Shown here: positions 25,301-33,800 of the stretch, piece after piece
How positions within the stretch are numbered: position 1 is the stretch's first letter
How the letters are laid out: the number at the start of each line of letters is the position of its first letter
DNA from: Klebsormidium nitens
Lineage: Eukaryota > Streptophyta > Klebsormidiophyceae > Klebsormidiales > Klebsormidiaceae
Direction: 5' to 3'
Length of the DNA stretch: 64,000 bases
Assembly: GCA_000708835.1 (NCBI GenBank)
Contig: DF237206.1
Coordinates: 58,597-122,596, forward strand
Notes under the pieces: model-generated
Told to the model about the DNA's origin: nothing
Databases searched by the model: none
Seen by the model: the letters and a program-made list of their open reading frames with translations, nothing else
Program-made: the position numbers and the translations under genes

Positions 25301-25978
25301 AATCTTGTAACTTTGGCCCATGGATTGTGGCAAGAGTTTGGACAGGTCACAAACCTGAGCTTGATGCCACAAGACCTTCTTTCACTTAGCACCTCTCAAC
25401 CCTTCTCTTTAAGATGAGGCGCTCATTTTGAGGACACTTTGAGGGGCACAACGGGGCCAGATGTTGGTGACAGCTGCCTGCGAAAATATGCTTCAGAATT
25501 CTCAACCGCCCATTTGTCAAGGATGATGTATACAGATCGCCAAATAATATTTTCTCACTTATTGTTGGGATTCACTTTGGGTCTACCTCAAGGGAAGCTC
25601 AAAAGTATATGCCCACACCTCGGGCAGAAGATATGCACTCAAAAGACAAAAGGTTTACGAACACTGACCGATAAAAATTCCTTCATATGAGCTCAGATCA
25701 TCTCTTTGAAAAGTACAACAATCAAGGTACGACAATTGCCAACAGTTCGGGCTGTATTGGACCCTCATTGGCTTGCCAGCAGAGACATGCAATAATCTTC
25801 TCTAAGGAAAAAATTACAGATCAGTCAGAGGTAGATAGCTTACCAGCATTGCGAAGGGGATCTTCATGAGCGTGTCTCCAGCGGCAAGAGCATCTGTGGA
25901 GCGCATCGTTCGCTCCTCCGCTTCGAGGCGTGGCCATTCTGCCCCGTTCTTTGCGGCCCATCTTTGTAGAGTCTCCAT
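16338..25978 (-). CDS. Tandem SET / Rubisco-LSMT-like protein-lysine methyltransferase
   Basis: Ten exons: 25844-25978, 25162-25247, 24401-24505, 23613-23790, 22545-22948, 21801-21900, 20296-21212, 18958-19543, 17448-18479, 16338-16820 (about 1340 residues). All phases match. Module 1 has an LSMT/SETD-type start (METLQRWAAKNGAEWPRL...), a SET core with SRAFTLKWWPGHTIALVPLFDMLDHSPGA, FNNYGQKPNEELLQGYGF, then a Rubis-subs-bind region broken by a long acidic/basic insertion and closing AIVYRVGQKQIIEASLNALK. Within the same exon (exon 8) a second module starts: NYAAWCAEKGVQ, RVARDCLAGQKLAFIP, then exon 9 ALEKLAGTHLHDVISTRREDLREQYEQL and FSEERFLWAMQIVDVYSVEV. It ends in its own helical domain with VYRHRQKRILDKW. 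Module 1 has DHS where the family has the SAM-binding NHS. Module 2 lacks any NHS motif and looks catalytically dead. SET proteins of this kind methylate lysines on Rubisco, aldolase, ribosomal proteins or actin-like targets. The substrate here is unknown. Confidence 0.85.
16937..17110. repeat. Possible decayed third relative of the MITE-like element
   Basis: ctcaagcaatctgccgg near 16951 and ccggcaggctgctcgaaaag near 17082 are inverted with respect to each other and resemble the TIR core of the two 131-bp elements. The interior is not clearly related. Confidence 0.3.
17290..17420 (-). mobile_element. 131-bp MITE-like element, copy B (intron 9 of the SET gene)
   Basis: The left end ctacagcttcccccgagcaa and the right end gcgggagaggctgtaa form imperfect terminal inverted repeats of about 27 bp. 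In reverse complement the element matches copy A at 26052-26182 in both ends and in an internal block, (a)gttagtcagtctgtt. The lengths are equal. No clear target-site duplication is seen. It begins about 27 bases past the exon 9 donor, so the read-through codons after that donor lie in the element. Confidence 0.7.
19544..20295. other. SET gene intron 7, with an unassigned antisense open frame
   Basis: The intron separates exon 7 and exon 8 of the SET gene. Its opposite strand has a 160-codon open frame (19664-20146) without recognisable motifs. It is most likely chance, as GC-balanced sequence often carries such frames. Confidence 0.4.
23873..24030 (-). repeat. Broken copy of the 5' edge of SET exon 4 in intron 3
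   Basis: On the minus strand the true exon starts ...tgcag|GGACGAAGAGAAAGCGGCGG at 23790. An almost identical acceptor plus exon start (ttggcag|ggacgaagagaaagcg) lies at about 23881-23905. A second fragment at about 23975-24030 reads GTRVGAG, as in the next part of the exon (GTRVGAGLRAEEE), and then diverges. Together they look like one tandem copy later split by an insertion. Confidence 0.75.
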
Positions 25979-27346
25979 GTTCTAGACAGCAAAAAACCCC
26001 TGCGACTACAGTAGTACCCTACCGCCAGCTCTCCAAACCTAAACTACCTACCTACAGCTAGTTCCGAGCAACCTGCTAGATTTAGTGAAAATATTAGTGT
26101 AACTTAGTCAGTCTGTTTGTGAGTGAAATTAGTCTAAATTAGATGACACTAAAACTAGCAGGTTGCTCGGGAGAAGCTGTAGCACAAAGAACTGCACCGA
26201 AAGCAAAATACATTGCATCGCAGCTGAGTGCTGCAGGCGGCTGCCCCATGCCACTGCTGCCACTGGCGCAAGTACGACGAAGCATTCTCCTTTTGTTAGT
26301 GTCTCAGACTTCAAAAAGTGTGAAAACATTTCACACGCGGGATCATAGGCTCTCAAGGTGTCCGCGTGGAATAGAATGTCAGATCAGGTCCTTCGATCAA
26401 AATAAACTTTGTCAGAGTTGTCAGCTCTTACCGTACACTATGCGGTACAGACGGGGACCGGGTCAGAGAAAGTGGCTACATACACTAAACCAAAAGGACT
26501 CTGCCCGGTTGTCACTGTCAGCGAGGAACCCTAATGGCACTGGGAAATGACGTAACCCTAACAAAACGCTAGTCGATTGCCACGAACCCTCACAGGTTTG
26601 CAACGTAACCCTGTCACAGAGAAGCCCCGGTCGCTGTCAGCGTCACTGTCAGCGTCACTGTCACTGTCCTAACCACAGCCAGTAACCACTGTCAGAGTCA
26701 CGACTTTGATGACTTCAGGTGTTTGCGTGTGCTTTACACCTATTTGGCGGGGCGGAGACACTACAAAAGGAGAACGCTTTGATACGGTAGTTTTGCGCCA
26801 CGCGCATTGAGCGCTGTCATACCTACTTGAGATCCAAGTTGAAGCCTGTGGGTAGGTATGAGGTAGGTAAACTTCTACGGCTATTTTGAGCCTGAAGGAG
26901 AGCTTGCCTGTGATCGACGGCTAGTGAGTGACCCCAATCTGAGCCATGTGAAGATCGTACGCTACGTCGCGAGGCAGTCTTCGCGCCAATTTCCAATAGT
27001 TTGAAAATAGCGCCCTACACTTCTAAGTTCTGACGCTGAGCACTGCACAGTGTCACAGTGCAGCCTGCAGAAACCTGTATCATCAGTATAGGACTATGAT
27101 CAGCTGCCTTTGTGCCTTGCAAATAGGTACCGTAGGTAGCCACCATTAAACTCTGCATAAGCTTCTAGGTAGGTATCTGAAATCCATCCAATCTTATTTA
27201 GGTGGTGAACACTGAAATCCTGACCGAAGCGCGTGCAGGCGACTTCAGATACGAAGCAGTCCTAGCTGCTAAATCCAGCTTAAGGCTTTGCACCTTCAAA
27301 TCAGGGAACTGCCAGAGTGTGCATGTTGCCTTGTGAGGTTGGAAAA
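25979..27346. promoter_or_regulatory. Divergent intergenic region, SET gene / F-box gene
   Basis: About 1.37 kb lies between divergent start codons. It contains MITE copy A, a cluster of cactgtcagcgt-type units at about 26636-26700, several 'aaccct' fragments (26525-26610), and scattered gtaggta motifs (26040-26055, 26850-26870, 27125-27140, 27165-27175). No promoter elements were resolved. Confidence 0.5.
26052..26182 (+). mobile_element. 131-bp MITE-like element, copy A
   Basis: The ends ctacagctagttccgagcaa and ggttgctcgggagaagctgt(ag) form inverted repeats of about 27 bp. Internal sequence is AT-rich, with gtaacttagtcagtctgttt shared with copy B in the opposite orientation. There is no coding capacity, which fits a non-autonomous DNA element. 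The superfamily is not assignable because no target-site duplication is evident. Confidence 0.75.
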
Positions 27347-29095
27347 ATGGATTTTGACAGGATGAATCATTCTGCGACAGCGTTTGACAGCCTGCCCCAA
27401 GAGATTGTTGCATACATACTGCAAAAGGTTCCTCCGGTCCGGGGTACCGCTGAGATCATGGTTGATCATCTTCGGGGATCAAAGGGCCTAGCACAATCAT
27501 CAATGGCTGTTCTTGCACGCATCTCCACGGTCAACAAACAATGGAGAAGGCTTTGTAGCAACCCAGAATTGTACAAGTACGTCTCTGATTGAGTGCAAAG
27601 CAGTGCCATTTTGAGGGTGCTTGTGACCATAGCCAACCATACATGAGTGTAGTGATGCTTCTGATGTACTAAGAACCTCTCATATTCTATGCAACTGTGG
27701 ACCAACAAATTTGGTTCTTGGACCTGGCCTGTACTGCGTGCTGATTTGCAGGAGAAAACAGGGGATTTTCAGGGTTCTCCTATGCTTGACTGATTCAATC
27801 AGAACAGGACGCATTGTGCTTGTCTCTCAGTGATAGGTTTGGCGTTTGATTTGGGCACGTTCAAGCAGGTTCAGCAGAGATCACAAGCTTCATGATGAGC
27901 AGATCTATCGGGCAAGCATTGAACGAGACCTCTTCTTCTCTTTGCAGGCATGTAAAGATCTATGGCCTGCTTCCTGCTGGCGCCCTCCAATGGTTGGCAC
28001 CTCGAGCCGGCAAGATAGAGAGTTTGAGCTTCTCTAACCTGGTGGCTGCAGTTGGCTGCGCTCAGCCTCCGCTTCATGTCGGCAGCTTCGGCCCTGACCC
28101 AAGATTCCCAAAGCCTGCTCAGTTTCGGCACCTCTTTGCTCCAGACCCTGCCGCTTACATGAGGGGACTTGAAGCAGTGTTGCAGGCCTGCACACACAGC
28201 CTAAATTCCATCCTGCTCTCTGCTGTTAGCTCGGTTTTCTCCCAAGGCATCCTTGGCATGTTTGCAAGGCACAGCCCAAACCTGAAATGCATCAAGTTGG
28301 AGGAGAACCAATTTGCTGGGGCGCACGGGGGCTTGTGTCAGATTGCTGCCGGGTGCCCTCTCGTTGAAAGGTTCTCCATCAGCGAGATGGAGTACAACAT
28401 GGAGGACGAGAACTCCTCCCTGAATGACAACACGATGGGGGAGCTTGTCTTCCACTGGCGCAACCTGAGGCACTTCTCAGTTGACCGCAACGCAATCACA
28501 CTCCAAGGCTTGTGCCTGCTTAGGCACTGCGAGAACTTGCAGACTCTCTACATCGGGTATCTCCGTGATTGCGGGGACCAATTCTTCGAGAGGTTCCCTG
28601 CTCCAGACAGCATGATCCTCAGCCGGTCAGTCAAGGTAGGAATCCGTCAGCAACTTCGGCTGTTCGTGACCATTGCTGCTATCAACAGTGGCCACCATAC
28701 GAAAACAAGCTGCCTTAGTCAGGCCATAGTTCTGATTGCCTTGTTCAAGTTTCTACAAGTATACAAGCGCTGGTGCTAGCTGACTGATTGCCAGTGCTTG
28801 CTTCTATCGGACACATCAACTCACATGTCTGATCTCTTCTCCACTCTAGGATATTGTGATTGATGTGCCAGCAATCACCGTCAGTGGAACCATACGCCCA
28901 CTTGTGCTCTTGTGCCCCAACGTCGAGGATATTGATATCGTACACGAAGAGTGGAGCTGGGATGACGACGAGGGCGTTTTGGACAATCACGAAGACTTAG
29001 CAGTCCTCCAGCAAGAGTACCCAAAGATTGTCTTCAAACGTTTTGGGGAGCCTTTCAATATTGTGGCGGAGAGGATTCAAGATGATTGTGATTGA
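27347..29095 (+). CDS. F-box protein with leucine-rich repeats
   Basis: Three exons: 27347-27576, 27948-28635 and 28850-29095, with consistent phases (aa|g rebuilds Lys at the first junction), about 387 residues. The ATG at 27347 has a good context (aaaaATGGA). An in-frame ATG at 27323 would add eight residues. Residues about 10-65 form an F-box: DSLPQEIVAYILQKV...LARISTVNKQWRRLCSNPELY. The middle exon contains irregular leucine-rich segments (SLSFSNLVAAV, LNSILLSAVSSVFSQG, LKCIKLEENQFAG, LRHFSVDRNAITLQGLCLLRHCENLQTLYIGYL), and the last exon holds LLCPNVEDIDIV and an acidic EEWSWDDDEG stretch. Such proteins are the substrate receptors of SCF ubiquitin ligases, with the F-box binding SKP1/ASK. 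The target is unknown. Confidence 0.8.
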
Positions 29096-29700
29096 TCCTT
29101 ATTACTTTAAGTTTGTCTCACCAGAGACGAAAAGAGGCGTAGATTTGTGGACACCACGAGTGCGTTGAGAGCAGTACTTGAAGATGCCAGTTGTAATCAA
29201 CTCAAGCTTGATGCTGGTGCTAGCCGTTTTCACAAACGATGAACCCCGTTTAACAGGGCTGCGATACAAACCTGCACATTCTTGACAAACTGGTAAATGA
29301 AATTATTCTTGCCTCCTTGATCCCTTTATGTTGCCCTCCTTCAGCTAGCCACGCGCTTCTGACCTTTTGAGGCTGATTGACCTCATCTATTCGATGGTAC
29401 TTGCTAGGCCAGGGCACTAAATGTACAATGGTAATTTACTTTGAACATGACAACCGTCGAACTGCGTGTATATCAACTCAATCAGGCTGGCTTTGCACGA
29501 CACGTGTTGCTTATTATATAGCAAGAGCACGCAGCGGAAAAAGTCAACCTCGATCAAATCTACGTATACTATTAAAGGCACAGGATCATTACTGTAAGTC
29601 TGCGTCATGACATGACTCAGATACGGTCGTCACAGCCGCCCGTAATATCTGTTTCCAATTCGATTCCCGGCCCGGGATTCAAAAAAAAAAAGCCATACAT
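29096..29700. other. Intergenic region
   Basis: This is AT-richer non-coding sequence between the F-box gene and the orphan ORF. An 11-base A run sits at about 29679-29689, just upstream of the orphan ATG. Nothing else was recognised. Confidence 0.5.
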
Positions 29701-30171
29701 ATGCAGTGTGCGGAAAACGACGCATGCGATCACTTCATGACCGACATCCAGAACCCCCTCCTTGAGGCGGGCTTCGCTCGTCGCACAATCAAAGAGGTGG
29801 TCCAGCGCTATCGCCTGTTCACGAAGCGCGGCTACCCCAAACGCAGATGGGGGATGTGCTTTGGCTCGATGGAAGACGCCAACGCGACATGGGCGGAATA
29901 TCAGGGTCTCCGGGCGGACCTGCTCGAAAGGTGCATCATCATCGAGAAGTGCAACCCCAAGAAGGCTGGCCCGGCCCCGGCGCCGGTGATCAACGTGGTT
30001 GAGCACGTGAACACGGCCACAGAAAATACCCGAGCTATTGCGGAGGCTGCGGCGGCAGAGTTGGCGGCGCGCGCGGAGAACGCGCCCGGTCAGATGAACC
30101 AGATGGACCTCATGCAGGACATTGCGGCGCTCGTCTACCAGCGCTTCCTGAAGAGGAAGAACCCGGAGTAG
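29701..30171 (+). CDS. Intronless orphan protein, 156 aa
   Basis: An uninterrupted GC-rich open frame begins at ATG 29701 and ends with TAG. I do not recognise a family. The sequence is soluble and mostly helical in character: a basic, aromatic N-terminal half (RRTIKEVVQRYRLFTKRGYPKRRWG), a Pro/Ala linker (KKAGPAPAPVINVVEHV), an Ala-rich helix (EAAAAELAARAE) and a basic tail RFLKRKNPE. Codon use (GC at third positions) resembles the real exons nearby more than it does intergenic sequence. The lack of introns and the A-run just upstream would fit a processed copy or a small lineage-specific gene. The opposite-strand frame 29617-30006 is taken as a shadow. Confidence 0.5.
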   Translation: MQCAENDACDHFMTDIQNPLLEAGFARRTIKEVVQRYRLFTKRGYPKRRWGMCFGSMEDANATWAEYQGLRADLLERCIIIEKCNPKKAGPAPAPVINVVEHVNTATENTRAIAEAAAAELAARAENAPGQMNQMDLMQDIAALVYQRFLKRKNPE

Positions 30172-30890
30172 GCTCGATAGAGTCTACTAGATTAGTTCAG
30201 ACCGGCCATTTCCTCTAGTGTGATGCACCGGAGAAACCACCCCGCCGTAGTCATTTGCATAGCTTGTAGGTCATACACATACATTAAATCCCGCATGCAT
30301 GATCGAGTTCGTAGATTTGAGATTGGATTGAGAGTGATTTGCATGCCATCTAGCTAGTAGGACATTGGACATGACTTGCAGCCGTAGCAAGCTGCAGAGT
30401 CAACTCATTATACCGTCCCGGTCTCACCGGCAGACTTTGCCCGATGGCTCTATGTGGCTCAGGGCGTTAATAAACCGTAAGTCACCATCACACATGCACG
30501 TACGGCCCTTCAAAAGACGCGCGGCCCGGGCTTAGGTGCCCACGAGCGCCAGTTCTAGGGCTTTCACTGCCAGCTAGGCTGCTTGCAGATCATTACATAA
30601 GCAGCAGCGGGGTGCCAGCTGATCGAAGCGCTCGAGATTCGGTACGTGACCGGCCATGCACACTATCGCGCACCATGGCACATGCATGAATTGATCTTTG
30701 ACCAGGTGAGTCCAATGTCTGCCATAAAGATACATGGGATGCAAGCTTCGCTGATACTTATGCATTGAACCAATCTCACATGCGGCCAGATTATATGCAC
30801 GGGTTATACAAAAGTTGCTAGCATTCCGTGCCAATCGCAGCTCTTGTGACTTTGTTCGTTTCCGATCGACTCTAACTTTTGGCCCTCCAA
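30172..30890. other. Intergenic region, convergent ends
   Basis: This lies between the orphan ORF and the 3' end of DHQ-SDH. I see no coding signal. An 86-codon minus-strand frame at 30574-30834 has no support. Confidence 0.45.
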
Positions 30891-33800
30891 TTACAAGTAC
30901 GTCTCCATGTTAGACAGCCCCTCCCGCACCAGTTGTCGCAACTTCGGCAACGTCCGAATCTTCTTAGCAATCTCGGGGTCGATACCAATTCTCGCAGCGG
31001 CCTCCATCACTTCCGGCCTGGGCGGCAGCTCCTGGTCGTCGTCAGGGCCGTACTCGAGAATCAGTCTCTCCGTCTCCTCCATCACCTTCTTCTTATACCA
31101 GTACGGAACCTCTTTCACGACGAACTCGTTTTGGTCCGCCCACGTGTCACTCTTTGAAGTGGGCCGCGTTTCGGACACGATCATCTGGACCAGGCGGTCC
31201 GAATCGGACGGCTCGGGGGGCGGGGAGAGGTCCACAACCCCCTCTTTCTCGAGCTGGGTTAGCCACTTGGGTTTTGGGACGGGTTTGGGGCCGGGGGCGG
31301 AGGGCAGGGCCTGCACACATACAAGGATCACGTTTCCTTTTTCGTTGTCAACAACTTACAAAATTGAACTTTGTCTAGATCTCAGATACTTCCGACGAAC
31401 TCGTTCGGTCCGTTGGTATTCGAGAGGCTTAGGGTCATAAAAATACTGATACTTGTCTGATAAAGTACCAAAACCATGAAGTCGACTTCTTTTGAAGAAA
31501 TCAAGATCGAAACTCGCCACAACAGGTTTGCTCGACGGCTTTCTGCTCTTCTACCACGACTGCCTTAATTTCGTGCTTTCGAACCGAATTGAGGCTGAAC
31601 AGCGTGAATTTTGCTTTAAGGACGGTGAACCTAGGAAGTTCTCTGAGAGTTTCGTTTGCGGCCGAAAACAAGCCGTACACGAGACGTAATACTTGTAGCT
31701 ACATATTTGTAAAGATCCATCAGAGAGAGGTGGCAAGGTTCCGGTATGTAGCGGGGCCGAACCGCAACGATCTGCGACGCTGTCGTTTCCATAAGCAACC
31801 GGGACGATGTCAAGAGACTCACCGGTTTGGCCAGACTGTCGAGCAGCAGGTCTCTCATCACCTGTCGCGGCGCTGCACAAGGAATAAGAGAATGTAAGCG
31901 ACAGCTCATGGACTAGAACCAAGCTTTAACATAAGTGCTCCAAAACTCAACGACAACCGAAGGGTTCTTACAGGACGCCCCCTTTCACTCTACCCACCTC
32001 TCCCAGACGTCGATGATCAGACCCACCTGGAAAGTGCATTCGGTGACTGTTTGCGCCAAACATTTTACCGGACCTTTTGAAGAACTGCATTCACGAAGAC
32101 ACTCCTCTTTCGACCTCGAATCAAATGTGACCCCTACTCTGGACAATGCGGACTAGTTTGCCGCCTGGCTAGGCGTCCCTTCTTCTTTTGATCCCCAAGC
32201 ATTGCAATCTCCGGTCCGGTTTCAAATCAACGCCCAAAACTCAATGGCTCATCAGTCTAGGAGCGGTAAGCTTTGAGAAGAGGAAGCTCGAGAATCGAAA
32301 GTAAAAATGGTAAGCCATGTTGTCGCCTGGTCCGCACCTGTTCCCCCGCTTCAGTCCCATACTATGGCAAAATCACCCGTCCAAGGCCGGCAATATTACC
32401 AATTCCGACCGGTTCCTCTTACGAAATGAAGACGTCTCTTATCATCACTTGACTAATCCACCTGTAATCATCGGAGTGTTTCAAGTTCAACATTCCAGAT
32501 TACATGTCATTTATAAGAGAAGCAATGATTATTTCACCTGGTCCTCCCGTAAACAGCTCAAACTGGTCCGCCGCCTGACCCACAAACATCTCCACCCCGG
32601 AAACCGGCGTCGCGCCCTCTGCGCGCGCGTCTTTCAGGAGCTGCGTTTCCATGGGCGTGTAAACCGCGTCGAAAACCGCCTTATATCCCCCGAGCGCCGC
32701 CCGGGGCACCGGGGTTTCGGACACGTTGGGCTGCATGCCTACGGACGTCGTGTTGGCCAGGACGTCCGCCGCGCGGACGGAGCTAGACTGGAGGGACGCC
32801 CACGGGACGAAATGGGCGCCCGCGGCAAAAGCGAGCTCCTCCGCTTTCGCTGCAGAAAGACATGGCGTTTTGACGATTTTGAACATTCCTTTGGAAGGAA
32901 AGGAGATCGTCCGGAAAGGAGGAACTAAACTGGAGGGACGCCGGACGACCTGGGCGCCCGCGGCGAGAATAAGATCCTCGGCTATGGCTGCACAATCATT
33001 TTCAATTCGTGAACCTTCAAAATTAGGCCTTTCGAATTTGCGGGGGCACAAGGCCATGAAAATATCGTGCAAAGCTGACAAACCAACCAATGGGCAAGCA
33101 AAATCCATGAATTCAACCAAGACAGCCGTATGCTTGGCTCCCGTTCGCCTACTCCACTCCGCTAAACAAGAGCGTCGGCGACATGAGACGAGCGCTCGAC
33201 TATTTTGCCCTCCATACCAGTTCTACTGCCTACTGGATCTGAACAAGAGCATCCGGAGAAGGACTGCCTGGTTAGACTACAATATAGACGTTGCAAACCT
33301 TACGAAGGTGGCGGCGCTGATTCTGAACCCCGGTTGCTTCTTTTGACCAATTCCAAAAAGGAGTACATAACTATTTGTCAGACTGCTCATAAGAGAATGC
33401 AGCGCACTGCTAAAGGGGACTTCAATCCGCTACAGCCTGCTAGAAGGAGAGCTATTGACACCAGAGCCCAAATTCTGAGCTTGTAAAGTGAGACCTTTTC
33501 AAATTCAAGGCTGGTCATTCGCGACCTCTGAACACACAATTTGGACTTTTCATTTTTCCAACATGGAAAGTAACAAACCAGATGATATTTTAGAACGTTC
33601 CTCTTTCCATAACAGGCAGTAACATGGCTGTGTCAGCTCACCGTCCGTTCTGTTCGCAATCATCACCTCCGCCCCTTTGTCCTTGGCTCCAAACGCGAGC
33701 GCGCGCCCTGCACCCCCCGCGCCCACGACCAGAACCTTCAAACCCCGCAGCGGGTCCTCCTTATTGCTGACGTCTGCACAAGAATCGGTTTTCTTGTTGA

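Noticed and set aside
26520-26610. 'aaccctaac' fragments as an interstitial telomere tract
   Set aside because: The fragments are single and separated by unrelated sequence, and do not match a continuous TTTAGGG-type plant array.
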